NCBI GenBank assembly: GCA_021771715.1
Contig: JAETOO010000007.1
Coordinates: 95,221 to 159,220 of the forward strand
Source of the DNA: Oscillospiraceae bacterium
GTDB lineage: Bacteria; Bacillota; Clostridia; Lachnospirales; Lachnospiraceae
Direction of reading: 5' to 3'
DNA length: 64,000 bases
In this document: in pieces, positions 49,367-57,416 of the stretch
Layout: each line of letters opens with the position of its first letter
Numbering within the stretch: the stretch's first letter is position 1
The notes under the pieces: generated by a model
The model's input: the letters and a program-made list of their open reading frames with translations, nothing else
Databases searched by the model: none
Told to the model about the DNA's origin: nothing
Made by a program: the position numbers and the translations under genes

Positions 49367-49422
49367 TTGTATTATATTTTTGTCTTACTTTTCAATTATA
49401 GCATATTCTGCCTATAATACAA
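49367..49422 (-). promoter_or_regulatory. Promoter and putative operators of the blaI-M56 pair
   Basis: On the minus strand TTGTAT (49417-49422) and a consensus TATAAT (49395-49400) are 16 bases apart. TATAATACAA at 49413-49422 and its inverse TTGTATTATA at 49367-49376 flank the start region and contain the TAATACA half-site of the 38-bp palindrome at 47479. Confidence 0.7.
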
Positions 49423-49619
49423 CTACTATTTACAAGGATATTTGTGTTACAAAATATGTGTGGATATTGCCTGGGATCTATGACAGAATCGCTATATCTG
49501 AAAAAGAGTTGATTTTATATGTCAGCAAGTGCAGACAAAAAGTGAGCATATGCATTAGGCATAATTAAGATAGATGGATCGGAACCGTCACCAGAGTGTA
49601 CCTGGAAACTTTACTTGCA
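49423..49619. other. Spacer between blaI and the small membrane protein gene
   Basis: AT-rich spacer with no recognisable gene, RNA or repeat. It forms the right border of the accessory cassette. Confidence 0.4.
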
Positions 49620-49805
49620 TTATTCTGTGGGCTTTGGAAAGGGGAAATCTTGAACCCATACCGGAACATAAATTGTACCGCAGGTCTCCCTGCGGTACAC
49701 CTCCTGCATTGCGTCCGACTCCATCCACGTCCCCACGCGTGAGAATGCGAGCCAGCCCACCAGCACGCAGAATCCAAAGCCACCAAACAATGCGATTGCT
49801 TCCAT
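49620..49805 (-). CDS. Small membrane protein downstream of the potassium uptake genes
   Basis: The 61-residue frame reads MEAIALFGGFGFCVLVGWLAF, a single hydrophobic helix, followed by a soluble end with ESDAMQEVYRRETCG. A GGGGGCGGGG site lies a few bases upstream. No family is recognised. It follows ktrA-like on the same strand by about 110 bases, so it may be a small accessory subunit, but it could also be fortuitous. Low to moderate support. Confidence 0.45.
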   Translation of the reverse strand: MEAIALFGGFGFCVLVGWLAFSRVGTWMESDAMQEVYRRETCGTIYVPVWVQDFPFPKPTE

Positions 49806-49916
49806 TCATCCCCGCCCCCTTTGCGGCACCGGTGTCTCTTGCTTCTTTGTATCTTCATTCTACACCGCTCTTTGTTTTTTCAGGGTAAGGATTTCCCGTC
49901 TCACATAAAAATGCTG

Positions 49917-50582
49917 TTAAGACCGCAGCAGCTTCGCAATGCTCTTGTTGCTCCCCATGATCAGCAGCGTCTCCCCCAGGCGCAGCAGATGCTCCGGGCT
50001 GGGCATCGGCTCGAGCTTTCCCTCGTACTTGATCCCGAGGATATTGATCTCATGGTGCTGCCGCACCCGCAGCTCCACGATCGTCCTGCCGACCCACTCC
50101 GATGGCATCTCAATCTCGTAAATCGAGTAATCCTTCGTCAGCTGCACATAGTCAAACACGTTGTCCGCGCTGTAGCGGACCGCCGCCCAGTTCGCGATCT
50201 GCCGCTCCGGGTAGACAATCTCATCCGCGCCGTTGCGCAGCAGAAACTTCGCGTGCACATCCCGGTTTGCCCTGGACAGCACGAATTTCGCCCCGTGATC
50301 CTTCAAAAGCGCCGTCGTCTCGAGCGAGCTCTGAAAATCATCCCCGATCGCCACAATGCACAAATCAAAATTGCGCACGCCGAGCGAAGCGATAAACGCC
50401 TCACTCGTGCCGTCCCCGATCTGCGCGTTTGTCACATACGGGAGCGCCTCATTGACACGCTCCTCCCTGCAGTCCACCGCAAGGATCTCATGCTTCATTT
50501 CGTGCAGCTTGATCGCCATATGCTTCCCGAAACGCCCCAGACCGATCAGCAGCACCGATTTCATCCTATGCCTGCCTTCCAT
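49917..50582 (-). CDS. Ktr/Trk potassium uptake regulatory subunit (TrkA family)
   Basis: This 221-residue cytosolic protein gates the potassium channel subunit encoded next to it. The RCK-N domain begins SVLLIGLGRFGKHMAIKLHEM (G-x-G-x-x-G nucleotide site), with ILAVDCREERVNE and the DFQSSLETTALLKDHGAKFVLSRA block; the RCK-C domain covers about residues 145-221 (EMPSEWVGRTIVELRVRQHHEINILGI). ATG 50582 follows GGAGGG by 5 bases; ATG 50564 is an alternative after GGAAGG. It lies 170 bases after the KtrB-like gene. Confidence 0.92.
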   Translation of the reverse strand: MEGRHRMKSVLLIGLGRFGKHMAIKLHEMKHEILAVDCREERVNEALPYVTNAQIGDGTSEAFIASLGVRNFDLCIVAIGDDFQSSLETTALLKDHGAKFVLSRANRDVHAKFLLRNGADEIVYPERQIANWAAVRYSADNVFDYVQLTKDYSIYEIEMPSEWVGRTIVELRVRQHHEINILGIKYEGKLEPMPSPEHLLRLGETLLIMGSNKSIAKLLRS

Positions 50583-50660
50583 ATAGACCCTCCCTCTCTG
50601 TTCGTTCTCCTCTGTGCGTGCTCTTTTTGCCGCATCCGCTCATTTCGCTGCATCATACAT

Positions 50661-50749
50661 ACGCACGCCCTGCTGCCGCACACATGATTTCTGCATAGGC
50701 CTCATCACAACTATCCTGCGTCATACACGCACGCCCTGCTGCCGCACAC
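50661..50749. repeat. Direct repeat of about 23 bases between the two potassium uptake genes
   Basis: ACGCACGCCCTGCTGCCGCA plus CAC occurs at 50661-50683 and again, exactly, at 50727-50749, 66 bases apart, with similar TCATACA flanks. It fills the gap between the KtrB-like and KtrA-like genes. No function is evident. Confidence 0.7.
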
Positions 50750-50753
50750 TCTG

Positions 50754-52097
50754 TCAGCCCACCGTGATGTTTTCCTTTGGCATCTGGTACGGCGCCGCGG
50801 TGTGATTTCCCATGACCGCGTAGAGCATCGTCAGCCCGCCCACGCGCCCGAAAAACATCAGCCCGATCAGGATCAGGCAGGAGCCGCTGCCGAGCGAATC
50901 GGTGATTCCGAGGGAAAGTCCCACCGTGCCGATCGCCGAGGCTGTCTCGAAGAGCGCCGCCTTCAAAGGAATGTCCTCCAGCGCGCAGATCAGCGAGCCG
51001 CCCGCGAGAAACAGCATCAGATATAAGGAAAAAATCGAGACCGCCTGGCGCAGCGCCGTCTGCGGAATCCGTCTTCCAAAGCAGCAAATGCTGTCCTTTC
51101 CGTTAAATACAGCCCGGATGCTCAGCAGCATCGCGGCGGCTGTCGTCGTCTTCATCCCTCCTGCCGTCGAGCTGGGCGAGCCGCCGACCAGCATCAGCAA
51201 AATCAGCAGCAGCACCATCGGCTCCGAGGCAAGCGTCAGATCGACCGTGTTGAATCCTGCCGTCCTGGGCGTCACGGTCTGGAACAGCGCTGCCAGCAGC
51301 CGCTCTCCCGCCGAGTCAAAACCCCAGACATCGCGCCCGAACTCGAAGAGAAACAGAATGATTCCCGGAACCACGAGCAAAAAGCCTGTCATCGCCAGCG
51401 CCAGCTTCGTCTGCAACCGGTAGCGCCGCACCCGGAAACCGTGCGTCCAGATGTCGTCCCAGACGAAAAAGCCAATCCCGCCGACCACAATCAGCAGCGC
51501 GATCACCACGCTCACCAGCGGATCCCCCGCATAGGCCGTCAGCGACGCATACTGCATGTTCCGCCCCATCAGATCAAAGCCGGCGTTGCAGAACGCGGAG
51601 ATGGAGTGGAATACCGCGTACCACAGCCCCGCGGCGACGCCGTACTGCGGGCAGAAGCGGATCGCCAGCAGACACGCGCCGATCCCCTCCACCGCCAGCG
51701 TCGTCCGGAAAATGAACCCCGTGATGCGGACGATCCCTCCCACCTGCGGCGCGGAGATGGCCTCCTGCATCAGATAGCGCTGGCTCAGCCCGATCCGCCT
51801 GCCGGTCAGGATCGAGAGCGTGACCGCGATCGTCACCACCCCCATCCCGCCGACCTGGATCAGCCCCAGGATCACCGCCTGTCCGAAGACACTCCAGTAT
51901 GTATACGTATCGTGCCGGACCAGCCCCGTCACGCACGTCGCCGACACCGAGGTGAACAGCGCATCCAGAAAGGAAGCCCCTCCCCCGTCCTTCGTCGCAA
52001 ACGGCAGCATCAGCAGCAGTGCGCCAACCAGGATCACACCGATAAATCCCGCGATAATGACCTGTCCCGGCGGAATTTTTTTCTTCCACAAAAACAT
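50754..52097 (-). CDS. Ktr/Trk potassium uptake channel subunit (TrkH/KtrB family)
   Basis: This 447-residue membrane protein forms the potassium path. It has about ten helices with four pore repeats, whose filter segments are readable: SATCVTGLV, SISAFCNAGFD, VTPRTAGFNTVD and ASAIGTVGLSLG. The GGSPSSTAGGMKTTT gating segment lies near residue 305. Length fits KtrB. ATG 52097 follows AGAGGTGATGTT. The regulatory subunit follows, and a KdpDE-like two-component system is divergent, suggesting that potassium or turgor controls this locus. Confidence 0.94.
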   Translation of the reverse strand: MFLWKKKIPPGQVIIAGFIGVILVGALLLMLPFATKDGGGASFLDALFTSVSATCVTGLVRHDTYTYWSVFGQAVILGLIQVGGMGVVTIAVTLSILTGRRIGLSQRYLMQEAISAPQVGGIVRITGFIFRTTLAVEGIGACLLAIRFCPQYGVAAGLWYAVFHSISAFCNAGFDLMGRNMQYASLTAYAGDPLVSVVIALLIVVGGIGFFVWDDIWTHGFRVRRYRLQTKLALAMTGFLLVVPGIILFLFEFGRDVWGFDSAGERLLAALFQTVTPRTAGFNTVDLTLASEPMVLLLILLMLVGGSPSSTAGGMKTTTAAAMLLSIRAVFNGKDSICCFGRRIPQTALRQAVSIFSLYLMLFLAGGSLICALEDIPLKAALFETASAIGTVGLSLGITDSLGSGSCLILIGLMFFGRVGGLTMLYAVMGNHTAAPYQMPKENITVG

Positions 52098-52227
52098 AAC
52101 ATCACCTCTGAACCCACACTTTCTTTGTGTTGAGCAAAACTATACCACGTTTCAGGTTAATATCTGATTAGGATTTACAGGTTTCTGTTAAGACTATGTA
52201 AAGATGCTCGCGCTGTGTTCGGAGGCT

Positions 52228-52303
52228 ATGGTATAATGTCGACAGACATTATACCGCGCCGCAGCGAAAGCGAAGTGCGCATTGGTCGCAGACATGGTAT
52301 AAT
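52228..52303 (+). promoter_or_regulatory. Two extended -10 promoters upstream of the sensor kinase gene, one in a palindrome
   Basis: ATGGTATAATG occurs twice, with TATAAT at 52232-52237 and 52298-52303. Both have TG before the -10 (extended -10) and no good -35. The first is inside a perfect palindrome, GGTATAATGTC-gaca-GACATTATACC (52230-52255), a plausible operator. Confidence 0.55.
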
Positions 52304-52387
52304 GCCGGTGACACGCAGAGTAACGAACATCCTGTGCCGTCGGGCCAATGCCTTCTTGTCCGATGTGCCGGGCTACCGGAGGGAAAT

Positions 52388-53929
52388 ATGAAACATTACG
52401 GCTGGCAGGATTTCCTGCTTGACTTTCTGAAGCTCCTTGGCGTCATCGCCGCTGCGTCCGGGATCGGCATTCTCTTTTTCCGCATCGGGCTCAGCGACGC
52501 CAATATTGTCATGGTCTTTCTGCTCGGCGTCCTCGTCGCAGCAATCTGGACAAACGGATGGTTTTACAGCATCATGGCCTCCTTCTTCAGCGTCGTGATC
52601 TTCAATTTTCTGTTCACCGAGCCGCGCTTCACCCTGTTCGCCTACGACGCGGACTACCCGGTGACCTTCCTCGTCATGATGATCTCCGGAATGCTCACGG
52701 GCTCGCTGGCCCGCGGCATCAAGCTGCAGGCCCGGCAGGCCGCGTACAAGGCGTACCGCTCGTCCGTGCTGCTCGAGACCAGCAAGCTGCTGCAGACCGC
52801 GGCGGACGAATCCGAGATTCTCCAGCACACGGCCCGCCAGCTGTTCCGGCTTCTGGAGCGCCCGGTCTTCTTTCTAAACCGGGAGGGGGAGCGTTTGGTT
52901 CCGGTCTACATCTACCCGCCCGAGGAGAACGACCTGCTGCTCTACGCCTCCCGCCAGGAGCTGGAGGTTGCCGCATGGGCCAGCGCACACAACCAGCACG
53001 CCGGCGCCTCCACCCCGCAGTTTTCCAATGCGCAAAACCTCTATCTCTCGGTGCACGGCAAGTCCGGGGTGCTCGCCGTCGCCGGCTTCGCCGCCAAGGA
53101 CTATCCAAAGCTCGAGCACTTTGACAAGAACCTGATGCTGACAATCCTCGACGAGTGCGGGCTCGCGCTCGAGAAGGAACGCCTCGTCCGCGAGAAACAG
53201 CAGGCCGAGCTCGCCGTGCAGAAGGAGTCCTTGCGCGCCAACCTGCTGCGCTCCGTCTCCCACGACCTGCGCACTCCGCTCACCAGCATCCTCGGAAATC
53301 TCGACATCCTGATGGAAAATGAGCAGCTCCTGGACGCTGCAAAACGCCAGGAGGTGTACGCGGAGATCTACGACGACTCGATCTGGCTTTTAAATCTCGT
53401 AGAAAACCTGCTCTCCGTCACCCGGCTCGAGAACGGGACTATGCAGCTCAAGCTCGAGCCGGAGCTGATCGACGACGTCTTCCACGACGCGATGAGCCAT
53501 TTTGACCGCCGTGCCAAGCGTCACCAGATCCGCATGGAGCTCCCGGACGATCTGCTGATGGCAAAGATGGACGGCCGCCTGATTCTCCAGGTCATCGTCA
53601 ATCTCGTGAACAACGCCGTCAAGTACACGCCGGACAACTCCCACATCGTCCTCTCCGCCAAAAAGCGCCCCGACCGCAAAATCGAGGTCAGCGTCACCGA
53701 CGACGGCCCCGGCATCCCGCAGTCGGCAAAGGACCATCTCTTCACCATGTTTTACACCGCCAACACAAGGCGCAGCGACGGCCGCCGCGGCATGGGGCTC
53801 GGCCTCTTCCTCTGCAAATCCATCGTCACCGCGCACGACGGAGCGCTCTGGCTCACAGACAACACGCCGCACGGCTGCATCTTTTCCTTCACGCTTCCGG
53901 CAGTGGAGGTCACGGGAGACGACCTGTGA
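52388..53929 (+). CDS. KdpD-like sensor histidine kinase (short, without the KdpD N-terminal domain)
   Basis: This 513-residue kinase begins with four close helices of DUF4118 type (residues about 15-100, including IMASFFSVVIFNFLFTEPRF), as in the middle of KdpD. A GAF-like region follows to about 290, then the H-box VSHDLRTPLTSI near residue 300, the N-box VNLVNNAVKYTPDN and the G-boxes VTDDGPGIP and GMGLGLFL. The large KdpD/USP cytosolic head is missing. ATG 52388 follows GGAGGG by 6 bases. A cognate regulator follows downstream, and the potassium uptake genes are divergent, so potassium-linked sensing is inferred. Confidence 0.9.
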   Translation: MKHYGWQDFLLDFLKLLGVIAAASGIGILFFRIGLSDANIVMVFLLGVLVAAIWTNGWFYSIMASFFSVVIFNFLFTEPRFTLFAYDADYPVTFLVMMISGMLTGSLARGIKLQARQAAYKAYRSSVLLETSKLLQTAADESEILQHTARQLFRLLERPVFFLNREGERLVPVYIYPPEENDLLLYASRQELEVAAWASAHNQHAGASTPQFSNAQNLYLSVHGKSGVLAVAGFAAKDYPKLEHFDKNLMLTILDECGLALEKERLVREKQQAELAVQKESLRANLLRSVSHDLRTPLTSILGNLDILMENEQLLDAAKRQEVYAEIYDDSIWLLNLVENLLSVTRLENGTMQLKLEPELIDDVFHDAMSHFDRRAKRHQIRMELPDDLLMAKMDGRLILQVIVNLVNNAVKYTPDNSHIVLSAKKRPDRKIEVSVTDDGPGIPQSAKDHLFTMFYTANTRRSDGRRGMGLGLFLCKSIVTAHDGALWLTDNTPHGCIFSFTLPAVEVTGDDL

Positions 53930-54070
53930 GACGCTGCAGTCCCGTCTCCGCTGTGCGCCACAGCGCTTTGGCCGACACAGACATTCCGCACAGACGTACA
54001 CCTGTCTCTCCCTCGAGGCCGGAAATACACCGTATTAAAATCATTCACCGTACAACAAGGAGGACCCTCT

Positions 54071-54781
54071 ATGAATAAATCAAAAATCCTGATCGTCGAG
54101 GACGACACCGCGATCAGCAACCTGATCGTGACTACCCTGGAGACACAGGGCTACCAGCATCACGCTGCCCGGACCGGCGCGGCGGGGCTCCTCGAGGCCG
54201 CCTCGTACGGGCCCGACGTCATGATCCTCGACCTCGGCCTCCCGGATATGGACGGCGTCGACATCATCCGCAAGGTGCGCGGCTGGTCGAACCTGCCGAT
54301 CATCGTCGTCAGCGCCCGGGCGGAGGACAACGACAAGGTCGAGGCGCTCGACGCCGGGGCCGACGACTACCTGACCAAGCCGTTCAGCATCGAGGAGCTG
54401 CTCGCCCGGCTGCGCGTCGCGCTCCGCCGCGTCCGCTGCGACGGGAGCCGCCTGATGGACGAGTCGAGCAGCTACACGAACGGCGACCTGAACATCGACT
54501 ACGCCGCGGGCTGCGTCTACGTCGGAGAGACGGAAATCCACCTGACGCCGATCGAGTACAAACTGCTGTGCCTGCTCGCCAAAAACACCGGAAAGGTGCT
54601 GACCCACAACTACATTCTCAAGGAGGTCTGGGGCAATGCCCTCGCGACCGACACCCCGTCGCTGCGCGTCTTCATGGCCACTCTGCGCAAAAAAATAGAG
54701 CCCATCCCCTCCGAGCCCCGGTATATCCAGACGCACATCGGCGTCGGCTACCGGATGCTTCGGGTGGAGACGCAGCCATAG
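54071..54781 (+). CDS. KdpE-like response regulator (OmpR family)
   Basis: This 236-residue regulator has a receiver domain (ILIVEDDTAISNLI, phospho-Asp in MILDLGLPDMDGVD, VVSARAEDNDKVEALDAGADDYLTKPF) and an OmpR/PhoB winged helix from about residue 135 (IHLTPIEYKLLCLLAKNTGKVLTHNYILKEVWG and RYIQTHIGVGYRM). AAGGAGG lies ahead of ATG 54071. A gap of 141 bases separates it from the kinase, unusually long for such a pair, so a second promoter is possible. Probable targets are the divergent potassium uptake genes or kdp genes elsewhere. Confidence 0.93.
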   Translation: MNKSKILIVEDDTAISNLIVTTLETQGYQHHAARTGAAGLLEAASYGPDVMILDLGLPDMDGVDIIRKVRGWSNLPIIVVSARAEDNDKVEALDAGADDYLTKPFSIEELLARLRVALRRVRCDGSRLMDESSSYTNGDLNIDYAAGCVYVGETEIHLTPIEYKLLCLLAKNTGKVLTHNYILKEVWGNALATDTPSLRVFMATLRKKIEPIPSEPRYIQTHIGVGYRMLRVETQP

Positions 54782-54803
54782 ATGCCGCTAACTTCATTCC
54801 TCT

Positions 54804-55826
54804 TTAATACGCCTTGCCTGCCAGGATCTCCTTGTAATCCTTCAGATTCTTCTGCAGCAGCTCCGGCGTGTTCAGGTGATACGGGCACTTCTTCATGCAG
54901 CTTCCGCAGTGCAGGCACTCCTCGATCTTCAGCATCTTTGCCTGTGACTCCGGCGTGAGCTGCGCAGCGGACGGTGCGCGGCGGATCAGCAGAGACATGC
55001 GCGCGCAGGTGTTGATCTCGATCCCGGCCGGGCACGGCATGCAGTAGCCGCAGCCGCGGCAGAAGTCGCCCATCAGCTCCTGGCGGTCCTTCTCGATCAG
55101 CGCGCGGATCTCCTCGGTCATCACCGGCGGACAGTCGATATAGCTGAGGAACTCATCCAGCTCTGTCTCCCGCTGCACGCCCCAGATCGGCAGCACATTG
55201 TCGAACTGTGCCGCATACGCGTACGCCGCAGCCGAATTGGTGATCAGCCCGCCGGAGAGCGACTTCATCGCCACGAATCCCATATCGGCGTCCTTGCACA
55301 TCTGCACCAGCTCTTTGTCCTCCTCGGTCGCGAGATAGCAGAACGGGAACTGCAGCGTCTCGTACAGCCCGGACTCGATCGCCTCCCGCGCGACACTCAG
55401 GCGATGGTTCGTGATTCCGATGTGCCGGATCTTTCCCTGGCGCTTCGCCTCCAGCATGCATTCGTAGATGCCGCTCTCGTCGCCCGGCTTCGGGCAGAAG
55501 GCCGGATTGTGAAATTGATATACGTCGATATAATCCGTCTTCAGATTCTCCAGGGACTGCCCCAGCTCCTTCCAGAAGCCCTCCGGCGTCACCGCACCCG
55601 TCTTCGTCGCGATGTACACCTTCTCGCGCATCCCCTCAAACGCCAGCCCGAGCTTGTGCTCGCTGTCCGTATAGTAGCGCGCCGTGTCAAAATAAGTAAC
55701 TCCATTCTCATACGCCTTGCGCAGCAGCTTCACTGCCTCCTCGTCGCTGATCCTCTGGATCGGCAGCGCCCCGAATCCATTTTTATTCGTCACGATTCCC
55801 GTCTTTCCAAGTCTTACTGTATCCAT
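54804..55826 (-). CDS. Aldo/keto reductase with C-terminal ferredoxin-type domain
   Basis: This 340-residue protein combines an AKR barrel (MDTVRLGKTGIVTNKNGFGALPI, YFDTARYYTDSEHKLG, catalytic Tyr in this segment, YQFHNPAF, HIGITNHRL) with a C-terminal iron-sulfur part: CRGCGYCMPCPAGI and CLHCGSCMKKCPYHL, consistent with 4Fe-4S centres. Such fusions are common in anaerobic Firmicutes; the substrates are unknown. It converges with the kdpE-like gene with only 22 bases between, so no separate terminator is visible. Confidence 0.92.
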   Translation of the reverse strand: MDTVRLGKTGIVTNKNGFGALPIQRISDEEAVKLLRKAYENGVTYFDTARYYTDSEHKLGLAFEGMREKVYIATKTGAVTPEGFWKELGQSLENLKTDYIDVYQFHNPAFCPKPGDESGIYECMLEAKRQGKIRHIGITNHRLSVAREAIESGLYETLQFPFCYLATEEDKELVQMCKDADMGFVAMKSLSGGLITNSAAAYAYAAQFDNVLPIWGVQRETELDEFLSYIDCPPVMTEEIRALIEKDRQELMGDFCRGCGYCMPCPAGIEINTCARMSLLIRRAPSAAQLTPESQAKMLKIEECLHCGSCMKKCPYHLNTPELLQKNLKDYKEILAGKAY

Positions 55827-56377
55827 GTTTTCCTCCTTTGTCCCTCACCCAGCCGCCGTGAAGCAATGTCCGCCTGGCTGCAGGTGCATTCGCAACCGCA
55901 TGTGTATCCTCATCCGCATGTGCATCCTCATCCGCATGTGCATCCTGATCCACGTGTGCATCCTGATCCACATGTGCATCCTGATCCACGTGTGCATCCT
56001 GATCCACATATGCATCCTGATCCACGTGTGCATCCTGATCCACGTGTGCATCATCACCCACAGGTAAATTGCCTGTCATTGGCTGCATGTTTTCCAGATA
56101 TATCAAGACTATATGGATTCGTGCCGGTTTGTCAATGCTAACTTGAAGCCGGACAGAAACCGCTGGACGTGCATCCGGAAACATGGTATGCTTAGTCAAA
56201 TGGCCGCACGAAGATTCATGGCTGCAGAGCAGCGTAGTGTCAGATCTGCGCCCGGCTTCGGTCGGTGCCAAACGTGTACTGCCGACACACAGCGCCGCCA
56301 AATATCCATGCCTACCCAAAGGGCGCTTCGTACGGCTGCTTGGCTCGCTGCTCGCGGGAAGAAAGGAGGAACATTCC
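55827..56377. other. Stretch between the aldo/keto reductase gene and the M50-like gene
   Basis: It holds the 18-bp minisatellite (55897-56060) and about 300 bases without a recognisable gene. On the minus strand a frame of about 100 codons reads through the repeats as DAHVDQ units, but it has a weak start site and runs into the start of the reductase gene, so I do not call it. Confidence 0.5.
55897..56060. repeat. 18-bp minisatellite, about nine copies
   Basis: Units of CATCCTGATCCACGTGTG type recur in direct tandem at 18-base steps, with two or three diverged copies at each end. There are no unique spacers, so it is not a CRISPR array. On the minus strand it would encode DAHVDQ repeats if translated. 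Confidence 0.92.
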
Positions 56378-56959
56378 ATGATACACTGGATCATCTACTT
56401 TGTACTGGGCTACGCGGCATTATTTGCCGTCGTGTGGCTGCACGAGCTGGGACACTCCATTTGTCACTGCGCGTTCGGCTGTAAGAAAGGCTGGCTCCAT
56501 GTACAGGTAAAGCCCTATATTTTCTTCTCCACTCCCGGGCCGGTAGACGCAGAGAAATACCAGGCGCTCTCCCCGGCAAAGCGCGCGCTTTCCGCTTACG
56601 GCGGAGTCATCGCCAACCTCTTTTGGAGCATCCTGTGCGGTGTCCTCCTCCTTGCAGTTAAGCCAGGGAACGGATCTCTGTCGTTCTTTTTGTGGATGTT
56701 CCTGACTCTGCATCTGTCAGAAATCGTCAGCTATCTGCTGATCGGATCTCTTTATCTGGTAAGCGATATGGCGATCGTTGCCGGCGAATACCCCAGGCTC
56801 AGAATACCTAATTTTCTCCTCGGCGCGCTGCTCACGGCCGTTTATATTGTGGTATTGGGAAACGTGCCATCCGATTTTCAATGGCTTGTCATTCTCTGGA
56901 ACCTCATCACGATCCTCTCGATGTGCGGGGGACGGATCGCCTTTTCTCTGCTGCATTAA
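56378..56959 (+). CDS. Putative M50-type membrane metalloprotease
   Basis: The 193-residue membrane protein has the zinc motif VVWLHELGHSICH near residue 20 in its first helix, followed by KRALSAYGGVIANLFWSIL and further helices near 110-135 and 145-185. The site-2 protease second motif (N-x-x-P-x-x-x-x-D-G) is not obvious; LYLVSDMAIV may be its remnant. GGAGG lies 8 bases before ATG 56378. Its stop codon overlaps that of the converging DUF3791 gene within TTAA. Substrate unknown; a role in regulated membrane proteolysis is a guess. Confidence 0.7.
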   Translation: MIHWIIYFVLGYAALFAVVWLHELGHSICHCAFGCKKGWLHVQVKPYIFFSTPGPVDAEKYQALSPAKRALSAYGGVIANLFWSILCGVLLLAVKPGNGSLSFFLWMFLTLHLSEIVSYLLIGSLYLVSDMAIVAGEYPRLRIPNFLLGALLTAVYIVVLGNVPSDFQWLVILWNLITILSMCGGRIAFSLLH

Positions 56960-57174
56960 GGTTCTACCATCTCTGTTCGCCTTGCCTCAATATACAGGTC
57001 AATATCCTCGACAATATAGTTTTCACCTGTAGTGTGCAGAGCTTCAAAGCAAGAATAAATATAATCCCACACCTTGTATTTGCTGAACAATTCAGATACC
57101 TGCACACCGGTTAGCCCCTTCGCAGATTTATACCGCTCTGTACAATAGACTAAAAAATTTCCTTCTTTACTCAT
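56956..57174 (-). CDS. DUF3791 protein, third gene of a putative toxin-antitoxin cassette
   Basis: This 72-residue protein matches the DUF3791 pattern: FLVYCTERYKSAKGLTGVQVSELFSKYKVWDYIYSCFEALHTTGENYIVEDIDLYI. In Clostridia this family is typically encoded beside DUF3990 proteins, which belong to the ADP-ribosyltransferase clan; a role as antitoxin or modifier is inferred. It begins 2 bases after the middle gene. The region is AT-richer than its surroundings, suggesting recent transfer. Confidence 0.85.
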   Translation of the reverse strand: MSKEGNFLVYCTERYKSAKGLTGVQVSELFSKYKVWDYIYSCFEALHTTGENYIVEDIDLYIEARRTEMVEP

Positions 57175-57176
57175 CC

Positions 57177-57416
57177 TCAGGCCTCCTCCGGGAAGGTGAA
57201 CATCCCCGTCTGCTTTTCTTCATCAAACATATTGAATAATGTCAATGCACTCAAATGCCATAGCTTCGTGTCTTCCTGTTCCAAAAAGGAGTAGACTCCA
57301 GAATTATAGAACTCTTTGGAAGCGGCCACTTCATCGTAAGAATAGTTTTCTGCGATCAGATGGATCACCTGCGGAACAAGGAGCATAAGCATGGCTTCAA
57401 ACTTCTTCTTTTCCAT
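57177..57416 (-). CDS. Small protein between DUF3990 and DUF3791 genes
   Basis: This 79-residue protein (MEKKKFEAMLMLLVPQVIHLI, then YSYDEVAASKEFYNSGVYSFLEQEDTKLWHLS) is a mostly helical small protein that commonly accompanies DUF3791/DUF3990 genes. Its ATG shares a base with the TAA of the DUF3990 gene (TAATG), so the three genes are translationally coupled. The tight coupling suggests that it is an antitoxin or chaperone part of the cassette. Function not established. Confidence 0.8.
   Translation of the reverse strand: MEKKKFEAMLMLLVPQVIHLIAENYSYDEVAASKEFYNSGVYSFLEQEDTKLWHLSALTLFNMFDEEKQTGMFTFPEEA

Noticed and set aside
55897..56060. Possible CRISPR array
   Set aside because: The 18-bp units are directly adjacent with no unique spacers; this is a minisatellite. 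The 37-, 38-, 39- and 45-bp arrays were excluded for the same reason.
55783..56394. Minus-strand frame of 203 codons with DAHVDQ repeats
   Set aside because: No convincing ribosome binding site, no family resemblance outside the minisatellite, and it runs into the reductase start in another frame.
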